DNA from: Paracoccaceae bacterium
GTDB lineage: Bacteria > Pseudomonadota > Alphaproteobacteria > Rhodobacterales > Rhodobacteraceae
NCBI GenBank assembly: GCA_026989355.1
Contig: JALSJM010000017.1
Span: 62,001-126,000 of the forward strand
DNA length: 64,000 bases
Reading direction: 5' to 3'
Shown here: piece after piece, positions 8,984-16,804 of the stretch
How positions within the stretch are numbered: the stretch's first letter is position 1
Layout: every line of letters starts with the position of its first letter
Notes under the pieces: generated by a model
Seen by the model: only the letters and a program-made list of their open reading frames with translations
What the model was told of the DNA's origin: nothing
The model's database searches: none
Translations under genes and position numbers: made by a program

Positions 8984-9451
8984 TTATCCCGCAACCGGCA
9001 GGGCCGTGGCTGCCTTGATTTCCTCCATCGACAACAGTGCCGTGACGTTGAAGATCTTCACCTCGCGGATCAGCGCCTGGTAGAATTCGTCATAGGCGCG
9101 GGCATTCTTCACCCGCACCTTCAGGATGTAGTCGATCTCGCCTGCCAGCCGATGCGCCTCGATTACTTCGGGACGCGCATGCACCGCCTTCAGAAAGCGC
9201 GCCTGCCAGCCCGCCTCATGCTCGGAGGTGCGCACCAGAACGAAGAAGCACGCATCCAGCCCCAGTTTCGCGGGATCAAGAACGACCGTCTCGCGGCGAA
9301 TCACCCCCGCTGCCTTCATGCGGCGGATGCGATTCCAGACAGGTGTCTTCGAGGCCCCCACCAGACGGGCGATTTCCTCAAGCGACAGGCCGGCATCGCG
9401 CTGCAGCACCGCAAGGATCTTCCGGTCGGTGGCGTCAAGCCGGGCAGCCAT
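8984..9451 (-). CDS. Lrp/AsnC family transcriptional regulator
   Basis: About 155 residues: an N-terminal winged-helix DNA-binding part (LDATDRKILAVLQRDAGLSL, then IARLVGASKTPVWNRIRRM) and a C-terminal RAM/AsnC effector domain ending in a conserved VTALLSMEEIK stretch. It is divergent from the sulfite-reduction operon, and in Rhodobacterales an Lrp gene is often placed here, so it probably regulates that operon and itself. I chose ATG 9449-9451 by family length; ATG 9497-9499 would add 16 residues. The AT-rich gap before it holds a dyad. Confidence 0.9.
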   Translation of the reverse strand: MAARLDATDRKILAVLQRDAGLSLEEIARLVGASKTPVWNRIRRMKAAGVIRRETVVLDPAKLGLDACFFVLVRTSEHEAGWQARFLKAVHARPEVIEAHRLAGEIDYILKVRVKNARAYDEFYQALIREVKIFNVTALLSMEEIKAATALPVAG

Positions 9452-9542
9452 TTCGGACTTTCGGCCCGGATCGGGATCATGTCCATATTCTTCAGGCATT
9501 CTGGTATCATATCCTTATTTTATGAAGTATATGGCATAATAG

Positions 9543-9556
9543 AGGAATTATTTCCT
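9543..9556. promoter_or_regulatory. Dyad in the Lrp/cys divergent promoter region
   Basis: AGGAA-TTAT-TTCCT is a perfect five-base dyad in a strongly AT-rich island (about 9500-9570) inside GC-rich DNA. It loosely fits the Lrp family operator pattern. It lies about 70 bases before the DUF2849 start and 90 before the regulator. It is a candidate operator only. Confidence 0.4.
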
Positions 9557-9624
9557 AATATGGTCAAGAGAAATACGGCCTTCACCCAGGCAGGAACAGA
9601 CAGGCTCGGAAAACCGGACACACC

Positions 9625-9957
9625 ATGTCACGCAAGTTTCACCCCTCGGTCCTCACCGCCAATGATCTGCCGGGCGGCGCGGTTGTCTATCTCGCGCCAG
9701 GCCGCCAATGGGTGCATGACATCGCCCTGGCCGAAATCCTGGCCGACCGGAACAGGGCCGAGGCCCTGCTTGCCTGGGCCGAAACCCGGACGCTCGAAAT
9801 CATCGGCGCCTGCCTCGCACCCATCGATCCCGCCAGCCACCGGCCGCTTGCCAACCGCGAACGGATCCGTGCCGCCGGCCCCTTTTCGCTGCCGCGCACC
9901 CACGCCGGCACGCCAAACCGCAAGGAATCCCGGCATGTATCAGCCCGACACCTTTGA
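9625..9957 (+). CDS. DUF2849 domain protein of the sulfite reductase operon
   Basis: A 110-residue protein of the DUF2849 family. Recognisable features are the N-terminal VLTANDLPGGAVVYL and the AGPFSLP-type end. Homologues are almost always found directly before the sulfite/nitrite reductase gene in alphaproteobacteria, so a role in this assimilation pathway is expected, but none has been shown to my knowledge. It overlaps cysI by 23 bases, so translation is coupled. The ribosome site is weak. The C-terminal end is slightly longer than in the homologues I remember. Confidence 0.85.
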   Translation: MSRKFHPSVLTANDLPGGAVVYLAPGRQWVHDIALAEILADRNRAEALLAWAETRTLEIIGACLAPIDPASHRPLANRERIRAAGPFSLPRTHAGTPNRKESRHVSARHL

Positions 9958-11617
9958 CCGCGCCTTCCTGCAGGCCCGCACGGCACAGTTCCGTTCGCAG
10001 GTGGCACAGCGCCTTTCAGGCGCGCTTTCCGAGGAAGAATTCAGACCTCTGCGCCTGATGAACGGGCTTTACCTGCAACTGCACGCCTACATGCTGCGCG
10101 TCGCCATTCCCCATGGCACGCTCTCATCAGCCCAGATGCAGGCGCTGGCCGAGGTGGCCGACCGCTGGGACCGCGGCCATGCCCATTTCACCACCCGTCA
10201 GAACATCCAGTTCAACTGGATCGCGCTGAAGGACGCCCCCGACATCCTTGAATATCTGGCCGACACCGGCCTGCACGCGGTGCAGACCTCGGGCAACACC
10301 ATCCGCAATGTCACGACCGACCCCTTCGCCGGCGCCGCGCCCGACGAAATTGCCGATCCGCGCCCCGTTGCCGAACTTGTTCGCCTGTGGTCAACCGATC
10401 ACCCCGAGTTCCAGTATCTGCCCCGCAAGTTCAAGATCGCGGTTTCGGCCAGCCCCGACGACCACGCCATCACCCGCGCCCATGACATCGGCCTGCGGCT
10501 GCGGCGCAACGAAAACGGCGGGACCGGCGTGGAAATCAGCGTCGGCGGCGGGCTGGGGCGCACGCCGATGCTGGGGCAGGTGCTGATGCCCTTCGTGCCC
10601 CTTGCCGATCTGCTGGGAATGCTGGAAGCGATCCTGCATGTCTACAATCGCCTCGGCCGGCGCGACAACAGATACAAGGCCCGTCTCAAGATCGCCGTCA
10701 GCACCTTCGGAATCGACAGGATCCGCACAATGGTGGTGGAACGTTTCGAACGAATTCGCCGCCACCATCACGGGGCCGGCCTGAAAGTGCTTGCCCGAAT
10801 CGAACACTTCTTCCGCAGCCCGCCCTTCGCGCGAAAACCCCTTGACGGATATGCGGCCGCCCTTGCCGCCGATCCCGCTTTCGCCCGCTGGGCCGCCACC
10901 AACGCCGCCGCCCACAAACGTGCCGATCATGCGATCGTCACCATCCCGCTGAAGGCGCCCGGGGCGGCACCGGGCGACGCCTCGGCCGGCCAGATGCGGC
11001 TTCTGGCCACGCTTGCCGCGCGCTACAGCCACGGCGAGCTGCGCGTGACACAGGCCCAGAACATCGTGCTGCCTCACGTTCACCGCGCCGATCTGCCGGC
11101 CCTGCATCGCGCGCTGGACGGCGCCGGGCTGGCAACGGCGAACGCCGGGCTGGCCACCGACATCACCGCCTGCCCCGGCCTCGACTACTGCGCGCTGGCC
11201 ACCGCCCGCTCGATTCCCGTAGCCCAGGAAATCGCGCGCCGGATCGAGGCCCTGAAGATCGAGCACGAGATCGGCCCGATCGAGATCAGGATCTCGGGCT
11301 GCATCAACGCCTGCGCCCACCATCACCTGGGCACGATCGGCATTCTGGGGCTCGAACGCGCCGGGGCCGAAACCTATCAGATCACCCTTGGCGGACAGGC
11401 CCGCGCCCCGGCGCGCCTTGGCGAACGGGCCGGGCCGGGGTTTGCCGCCAACGAAATCGTGCCGGCCGTCGAGCGTCTGCTCAAGGGTTATCTGGCCCTG
11501 CGCAAGTCCCCCGAGGAAAGCTTCGCAGCCTGCCTGCACCGCCTGGGACCCCGGCCCTTCCGCGCCCGTCTCTATCCCGATGCCCCGAAAGGAAAACACC
11601 CCCGCCATGCCGCCTGA
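9935..11617 (+). CDS. cysI: Sulfite (nitrite) reductase, sirohaem / 4Fe-4S hemoprotein
   Basis: A 560-residue enzyme that reduces sulfite to sulfide with six electrons. It has the duplicated ferrite-reductase fold; HAHFTTRQNIQ belongs to the first half. The 4Fe-4S/sirohaem ligands are Cys413 and Cys419 (ACPGLDYC) and Cys456 and Cys460 (GCINAC). The single-chain, ferredoxin-type architecture and the neighbouring fpr suggest ferredoxin rather than a CysJ flavoprotein as donor. Nitrite reductase is the alternative, but the cysH neighbour favours sulfite. AAGGA stands 8 bases before ATG 9935. Confidence 0.92.
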   Translation: MYQPDTFDRAFLQARTAQFRSQVAQRLSGALSEEEFRPLRLMNGLYLQLHAYMLRVAIPHGTLSSAQMQALAEVADRWDRGHAHFTTRQNIQFNWIALKDAPDILEYLADTGLHAVQTSGNTIRNVTTDPFAGAAPDEIADPRPVAELVRLWSTDHPEFQYLPRKFKIAVSASPDDHAITRAHDIGLRLRRNENGGTGVEISVGGGLGRTPMLGQVLMPFVPLADLLGMLEAILHVYNRLGRRDNRYKARLKIAVSTFGIDRIRTMVVERFERIRRHHHGAGLKVLARIEHFFRSPPFARKPLDGYAAALAADPAFARWAATNAAAHKRADHAIVTIPLKAPGAAPGDASAGQMRLLATLAARYSHGELRVTQAQNIVLPHVHRADLPALHRALDGAGLATANAGLATDITACPGLDYCALATARSIPVAQEIARRIEALKIEHEIGPIEIRISGCINACAHHHLGTIGILGLERAGAETYQITLGGQARAPARLGERAGPGFAANEIVPAVERLLKGYLALRKSPEESFAACLHRLGPRPFRARLYPDAPKGKHPRHAA

Positions 11618-12761
11618 TGATTCCGATCCGCTCATCGCCCGCCTCAACGCCGAATACGCCCCCCTGCACACCCGGCGGGCGCTGAGACGCGCGCTCGGGG
11701 ATCCGGCGCTGGGGCGGATCGCACTGGTATCGTCGTTCGGCGCACAATCGGTGGTGCTGCTGCATTTGATCTCGATCATTGATCGCACCCTGCCGGTGCT
11801 GTTCATCGACACCGAAATGCTGTTTCGGGAAACATATGAATATCAGAAGCGCCTGGCGCGAACCCTGGGCCTGACCGGCATCCGGCACCTGAAGGCGCCG
11901 TCCCGCAACATCCGCGCCGGGGATCCGGCCACGGATCTGCATCTGCGCGATCCCGACGCCTGCTGCGAACTGCGCAAGGTTCGTCCGCTGCAACGGGGCC
12001 TGCATGGTTTCGACTGCTGGATCACCGGGCGCCGGCGCGATCAGGGGCGCTCGCGTGCCGGGCTTGAGCTGTTCGGGCGCGACAGCGTGGGGCGGATCAA
12101 GTTCAACCCGCTGGCGCACTGGAGTGCGGCGGATGTCAACGCCCATATCAACCGCCACAACCTGCCCCGCCACCCGCTGAGCGCGCGGGGATTCCAGTCA
12201 CTCGGCTGTGCCCCCTGCACGGTGGCGGGGCACGGACGAGCCGGGCGCTGGCCGGATCGCGCAAAGGAAGAATGCGGCATCCATGTGGTGGATGGCCGGA
12301 TCAGGCGCGGGCCTGCGCCCGATGCGCCGGTGATCGTGCGCGATACGGGATTCGTCCCCGATGATCCGGTGCCGGATGCACGCGTGCTCGAGCTGCCGGG
12401 CGATACCGATCCCGCCACCCTGCCCCGCGATCCCGCCGGCTGGCAGATGATCCGCATCACCTTTCCCGCCTTTCACGACGGCCGCGGCTTCAGCCTGGCG
12501 CGCGCCTTGCGCGACAGCGGCTTTGACGGGCGCCTGCGCGCCGCCGGCCCGCTGCTGGCCGCACAATATCCACTGTTGCGGCGCTGCGGCTTTGACGAGG
12601 TGGAAATTCCCGCCGCCCACGCCGCCCGCCAGCCCGAATACCTGTGGCAGGGCGCGGCACGCTGGCGGGAGCATGATTACCAGGCCCGCCTCGGCGCTGG
12701 ACCGCGACAGCTGAACGCCTTATACAACCCCGATATTCCCACCAACGGAACAAGCGGATGA
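11607..12761 (+). CDS. cysH: APS/PAPS reductase fused to a DUF934 domain
   Basis: A 384-residue fusion. Residues 1-235 are the CysH domain: FGAQSVV nucleotide loop, Cys119-Cys120 (DACCELRK), Cys201 and Cys204 (GCAPC), and catalytic Cys223 (KEECGIH). The double CC...CxxC pattern is that of the 4Fe-4S adenylylsulfate reductase type. Residues about 240-370 match DUF934 (FPAFHDGRGFSLARALR, then RRCGFDEVEI), normally a separate gene in this operon. It overlaps cysI by 11 bases and fpr by four. The start at ATG 11607 is supported by family; ATG 11580 is possible. Confidence 0.93.
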   Translation: MPPDDSDPLIARLNAEYAPLHTRRALRRALGDPALGRIALVSSFGAQSVVLLHLISIIDRTLPVLFIDTEMLFRETYEYQKRLARTLGLTGIRHLKAPSRNIRAGDPATDLHLRDPDACCELRKVRPLQRGLHGFDCWITGRRRDQGRSRAGLELFGRDSVGRIKFNPLAHWSAADVNAHINRHNLPRHPLSARGFQSLGCAPCTVAGHGRAGRWPDRAKEECGIHVVDGRIRRGPAPDAPVIVRDTGFVPDDPVPDARVLELPGDTDPATLPRDPAGWQMIRITFPAFHDGRGFSLARALRDSGFDGRLRAAGPLLAAQYPLLRRCGFDEVEIPAAHAARQPEYLWQGAARWREHDYQARLGAGPRQLNALYNPDIPTNGTSG

Positions 12762-13570
12762 ACGATCAGACAACCCCGGCCGAGACCAGTCGCGCACCCG
12801 TGCTGCCCGATGCCCAGACCGTGACCTCCGTCAGGCACTGGACCGACAGGCTGTTTTCCTTCCGCGTGACGCGGCCGCGCAGCCTGCGCTTCCGCTCGGG
12901 CGAATTCGTGATGATCGGCCTTCTGAACGACAACGGCAAACCGATCCTGCGCGCCTATTCCATCGCCTCGCCCGCCTGGGATGACGAACTCGAATTCTAC
13001 TCGATCAAGGTGCCCGACGGCCCGCTGACCTCGCGCCTTCAGCACATCCGGCCGGGCGATCAGATCATCCTGCGCCCCAAGCCGGTGGGCACGCTGGTGC
13101 ATGACGCGCTGCTGCCCGGCAAACGGGTGTGGTTCTTTGCCACCGGCACCGGCATCGCCCCCTTCGCCAGCCTCGTGCGCGACCCCGAAACCTATGAGAA
13201 GTTCGATCAGGTGATCCTGACCCATACCTGCCGCGAGGTGGCCGATCTGGAATACGGCCGCCAACTGGTGGAGGGGCTGAAGGATGATCCCCTGATCGGC
13301 GAATTCGTGGGCGACAAGCTTTCCTACTATCCCACCACCACCCGTGAAGACAGCCCGAAAACGGGGCGCATCACCGATCTGCTGCAGGATGGAACGGTGT
13401 TCGCCGATCTGGGCCTCAAGGGGCTCGACCCCGCGGTTGACCGCGCCATGATCTGCGGCTCGCTTGCCTTCAACAAGGACATGCAGGAAATCCTCGAAGC
13501 GGCCGGCCTGCGCGAGGGCGCCAATTCGGACCCCGGGGAATATGTGGTGGAAAAGGCCTTCGTGGGCTGA
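12758..13570 (+). CDS. fpr: Ferredoxin--NADP+ reductase
   Basis: A 270-residue FAD enzyme that moves electrons between NADPH and ferredoxin, here probably to feed sulfite reductase. FAD-binding residues are in ILRAYSIASPAWDD. The NADP part has ATGTGIAPFASL, and the C-terminal PGEYVVEKAFVG is typical of the bacterial Fpr subclass. The length is slightly above the usual 257 because of an N-terminal extension. Its ATG overlaps the cysH TGA (ATGA), so it is the last gene of the coupled DUF2849-cysI-cysH-fpr operon. Confidence 0.93.
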   Translation: MNDQTTPAETSRAPVLPDAQTVTSVRHWTDRLFSFRVTRPRSLRFRSGEFVMIGLLNDNGKPILRAYSIASPAWDDELEFYSIKVPDGPLTSRLQHIRPGDQIILRPKPVGTLVHDALLPGKRVWFFATGTGIAPFASLVRDPETYEKFDQVILTHTCREVADLEYGRQLVEGLKDDPLIGEFVGDKLSYYPTTTREDSPKTGRITDLLQDGTVFADLGLKGLDPAVDRAMICGSLAFNKDMQEILEAAGLREGANSDPGEYVVEKAFVG

Positions 13571-13762
13571 CAGGCCGGCTCCGGCCCAGTTCCGGCACCC
13601 GACGACAGGCAGCCACGCCCAGCAGGCCGCAGCCACCACGCGGAACACCCCGCCTCCCGCGCAGCAGGCCGTTTCGGGCCGCATTCCACGGGGCCGGCCG
13701 TATCCTGCCGCCGCAATATTAATATTCCCCCTGCGCGGAAGATGTTCCCTTCGATGCTCCCT

Positions 13763-14164
13763 TCAGAGCCCCAGAGCCGCCCTGATCTCCTGAAGCACGC
13801 TGGCGATCATGTCGGGGTTTTGCGCCGCCTGCTGCACCAGATCGTTCAGCAGGCCTTTCTGCTGCGGATCGATATCCGAATCCTCGATCAGTTGCGCCAC
13901 CTTCTGCGGATCGAAATTGCCCGGATCAAGAATGGCCGCGGCATCCATTGCGCCGCTCGTCGCACTCTCGGCCGCTTCGGTCGCCGCACCGGCCGCCTCA
14001 CCAACCGCATCCTTCGCCGCGCCGGCCGCCTCGCCGGCAGCCCCTGCCGCATCCGACGCGCCTTCCTTCACGGCATCCACCGCACCCTGGCCGCCGCCGC
14101 TCATGTACCAGGCCCCAAGGCCGAGCACCACCAGCAGCAAGGCAATGATCACTGTTCTGTTCAT
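13763..14164 (-). CDS. Small membrane-anchored Ala-rich protein, unknown function
   Basis: A 133-residue protein I do not recognise. Residues 5-20 form one hydrophobic segment (a signal anchor). Residues 29-77 are a low-complexity amphipathic run built from Ala, Gly, Glu and Lys (motifs such as KDAVGEAAGA), resembling LEA-type or apolipoprotein-like helices. The C-terminal 55 residues are mixed and look folded (NFDPQKVAQLIEDSDIDP). The start at ATG 14162-14164 has AAGGGGG about eight bases upstream, which supports a real gene. It lies between convergent fpr and divergent infC. Confidence 0.7.
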   Translation of the reverse strand: MNRTVIIALLLVVLGLGAWYMSGGGQGAVDAVKEGASDAAGAAGEAAGAAKDAVGEAAGAATEAAESATSGAMDAAAILDPGNFDPQKVAQLIEDSDIDPQQKGLLNDLVQQAAQNPDMIASVLQEIRAALGL

Positions 14165-14351
14165 GGCAAAACCCCCTTTTCCGAACGGCCCCATTGTGCC
14201 CTGCCCGCCCGGCGGATGACAGGCCGCCACCGCCGGACGGGCAAAAGCGGCGGGCAATTGCTCATTTGCCTGCGAATAGCGGGTTGAATCACGCCAACCG
14301 ACCGTCTAATTTGCCGGCTGACATCTGGATGCAACCGAAGGAACACGAGCC

Positions 14352-14903
14352 ATAGCCCGCAGACCACACCACGCCCCGCCGCAGCGCGATACAGGACCGC
14401 GCGTGAACGAAAAAATCAGAGCACCTGAAATCAGGCTGATCGGGGCCGACGGCGAAAACCTTGGTGTTGTTTCCCCCGCAAGGGCGCTGGACCTGGCCGA
14501 CGAGGCCGGGCTTGATCTTGTCGAGATCTCGCCCAATGCCAGTCCGCCGGTCTGCAAGATCATGGATTTCGGCAAGTTCAAGTACGAACAGCAAAAGCGC
14601 GAATCGGAAGCGCGCAAGAAACAGAAAACGATCGACATCAAGGAAGTGAAGTTCCGCCCCAACACCGACAAGCACGATTACGACGTGAAGATGCGCAACG
14701 TCTTCCGGTTTCTGGAAAATGGCGACAAGGTGAAGATCAGCCTGCGCTTTCGCGGTCGCGAGATGGCGCATCTCGATCTGGGCCGCCAGTTGCTGGAACG
14801 GGTCGCCAGCGACGTGACCAAGGCCGAAGCCGGCAAGATCGAGAACATGCCCAAGATGGAAGGGCGCCAGATGATCATGATGATCGGCCCCACTCCGAAA
14901 TAA
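14352..14903 (+). CDS. infC: Translation initiation factor IF-3 with an apparent AUA start codon
   Basis: A 183-residue IF-3 that binds the 30S subunit and checks start codons. The N-terminal domain has [15 protein letters not shown] and the C-terminal domain [15 protein letters not shown] and FRGREMAH. The family N-terminus ([16 protein letters not shown]) is encoded in frame upstream of GTG 14403, back to an ATA at 14352. AAGGA (14338-14342) stands nine bases before it. No ATG, GTG or TTG occurs between the in-frame stop at 14319 and GTG 14403. A rare start codon is known for infC (AUU in Escherichia coli), where it allows autoregulation. Confidence 0.92.
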   Translation: MARRPHHAPPQRDTGPRVNEKIRAPEIRLIGADGENLGVVSPARALDLADEAGLDLVEISPNASPPVCKIMDFGKFKYEQQKRESEARKKQKTIDIKEVKFRPNTDKHDYDVKMRNVFRFLENGDKVKISLRFRGREMAHLDLGRQLLERVASDVTKAEAGKIENMPKMEGRQMIMMIGPTPK

Positions 14904-14915
14904 GGCAGACCATCC

Positions 14916-14956
14916 CCCGAAGCCGATCCCGCCCCCCGGGCGGCTTCGGGTTTTCC
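14916..14956 (+). terminator. Rho-independent terminator of infC
   Basis: A perfect 10-bp stem (CCCGAAGCCG at 14916-14925 with CGGCTTCGGG at 14941-14950) is followed by TTTTCC. It begins 12 bases after the infC stop. Confidence 0.85.
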
Positions 14957-14990
14957 TTGCATTCTTCCCGCCGCCTGGCACCATCGCCGC

Positions 14991-15929
14991 ATGGCAAAGG
15001 CGGTTTTCATCCAGAATCCCGATTCGCCCTATGACGACAGGCCCGGAGAACTTTACCATTTTCCGAACTGCTACCTGAACAGGGTGAAACGGTGCGTCGG
15101 CGACTGGGCGATCTTCTATGAGGGGCGCAAGGGAGCCTTCGGATATGTGGCGGTGCAGAAAGTGGAAAAGGTGGTGCCTGATCCCCTGCGCGAGGATCAC
15201 TCCTTCGCGGTAATGGAACCCGCCACGCTGCTTGAATTCGAACGCGTCGTGCCCCGTGCCCGCCCCGATGGCGCGGCCTGGGAAAGCTGCCTGCGCGGCC
15301 CGGATGGCCGACCGGTGTCAGGGGGCGCCAATTCATCATCCGTGCGCCTGCTCGCAGACCGGGAATTTGCCGGCATCGTGAATTACGGCTGTCGGGAAAT
15401 CGACGATGCCAACGCATTTTCACGCGATCCCCCGCCACCGGGCCGCGCCTTTCCCGAACAACCGCCCGGCATGGCCGAACCGCCCGCCCCCTTCGCGGGC
15501 CCGGCCGAGATTGCCGAGACACGCGACAGCATCCTGGTTTCACGAACAAAACGCGATGCGCAGTTCGCCCGAATGGTGAAACGGGCCTATGGCGGGCGCT
15601 GCGCGGTCAGCGGGCTTTGCCTGCGCAATGGCGGCGGACGCCCCGAGGTCGAGGCCGCCCATATCCGCCCCGTGGCTCATGGCGGTCCGGACATCGTGGC
15701 AAACGGCATTGCCCTTTCCGGCACGCTGCACTGGATGTTCGACCGGGGGCTGATCTCGGTGGCACCCGACATGCGCATCCTCATATCCCACAACAAGGTG
15801 CCGCAGGACGTGGCGCAAAGGCTGATCTCGCCCGCGCAGCGCCTGCTGCTGCCCGAAGACCCGCGCCACCATCCCCACCCGGAATACCTGCGCCATCATC
15901 GCGAAGAAATCTTCGGCCGTGCCACATGA
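14991..15929 (+). CDS. HNH endonuclease with N-terminal PUA/EVE-like domain
   Basis: A 312-residue protein. The C-terminal half (about 190-262) is an HNH nuclease of the HNH_2 type: Cys204, His224 in EAAHIRP, Asn238 in NGIALS and His247 in LHWMFD, followed by RGLISV. The N-terminal 90 residues (YHFPNCYLN, GDWAIFYEGRKGAFGYVAV, PDP) look like a PUA-superfamily EVE-type reader, which in other nucleases recognises modified bases (inference). The middle is Pro-rich. No methyltransferase is adjacent. The infC terminator separates it from infC. The ribosome site is weak. Confidence 0.82.
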   Translation: MAKAVFIQNPDSPYDDRPGELYHFPNCYLNRVKRCVGDWAIFYEGRKGAFGYVAVQKVEKVVPDPLREDHSFAVMEPATLLEFERVVPRARPDGAAWESCLRGPDGRPVSGGANSSSVRLLADREFAGIVNYGCREIDDANAFSRDPPPPGRAFPEQPPGMAEPPAPFAGPAEIAETRDSILVSRTKRDAQFARMVKRAYGGRCAVSGLCLRNGGGRPEVEAAHIRPVAHGGPDIVANGIALSGTLHWMFDRGLISVAPDMRILISHNKVPQDVAQRLISPAQRLLLPEDPRHHPHPEYLRHHREEIFGRAT

Positions 15930-15998
15930 TCACCGAACACCAGCCCGGTGATCAGAGATGCACACACGCTTCTGCCCCTGCCCCTGCCGGGGGCCGTT

Positions 15999-16790
15999 CT
16001 ATCCTGCCGCAACTGCCACCGCACGGCGCGCCATCACCCCCACCAGATGGGCGCGATATTCGGGAGAGCCGTGCAGATCGCCGATCATGCCCACCGCATC
16101 GGGTTTCATGCCGTCAAGCGCCGCAGCGCTGAAATCGCCGGAAAGCGCCTGCTCGGCGGCCTCCCAGCGGAACACGCCCTCTTCCGAGGCGCCGGTCACC
16201 GCCACGCGCACCACATCGCCGAAGCGTGCCACGAACACCCCCGCAAGCGCAAAGCGCGAGGCGGGCTGATCGAATTTCGCATAGGCTGCCGCATCGGGAA
16301 GGGGAAATTTCACCGCGGTGATGATCTCGCCTTCCAGAAGCGCGGTGGTGAACATGCCGCCGAAGAACTGATCGGCCGGGATTTCCCGGTCATTGGTGAT
16401 GATGGTGGCATTGCCGCCAAGCGCGCCGGCCGGATAATCGGCGGCCGGATCGTTGTTGGCGAGCGAACCTCCGATGGTGCCCCGGTTCCTGACCGCCGGA
16501 TCGCCGATATTGCCGGCCAGGGCGGCAAGCGCCGGGTAGCTGTCGGCCAGTTCGCGCGCCACCTCGGCATGGGTGGCGGTTGCACCGATGGTGATTTCTC
16601 CATCGCCTCTGGTGATTCCTGCCAATTCCTTCACCCCCGAAAGGCTGACCAGCGTTTCGGGGGCCGCCAGCCGCTGCTTCATGGTGGGGATCAGCGTCTG
16701 CCCCCCGGCCAGCGGCTGCGATTCATCACTTCCCAGAAGGTCGATCGCCTCGGCCAGGGTGCGGGGACGGGTGATGATCACTTCATACAT
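15999..16790 (-). CDS. coxM: CoxM-like FAD subunit of a form II molybdenum hydroxylase
   Basis: A 263-residue FAD-binding medium subunit of the xanthine dehydrogenase/CO dehydrogenase family. It passes electrons from the Fe-S subunit to the acceptor. FAD-binding stretches are AGGQTLIPTMK (about 28-38) and TIGGSLANNDPAADYPA. Length is a little short of the usual 270-290. It is the last gene of the xdhC-coxS-coxL-coxM set, 14 bases after coxL. The plain family name does not imply CO oxidation; see the large subunit. Confidence 0.93.
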   Translation of the reverse strand: MYEVIITRPRTLAEAIDLLGSDESQPLAGGQTLIPTMKQRLAAPETLVSLSGVKELAGITRGDGEITIGATATHAEVARELADSYPALAALAGNIGDPAVRNRGTIGGSLANNDPAADYPAGALGGNATIITNDREIPADQFFGGMFTTALLEGEIITAVKFPLPDAAAYAKFDQPASRFALAGVFVARFGDVVRVAVTGASEEGVFRWEAAEQALSGDFSAAALDGMKPDAVGMIGDLHGSPEYRAHLVGVMARRAVAVAAG

Positions 16791-16804
16791 CGTTTCTTTC
16801 CTCC

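Noticed and set aside
13715-13726. AATATTAATATT in the gap after fpr
   Set aside because: It is a short AT-rich palindrome between convergent transcription ends, with no clear role.
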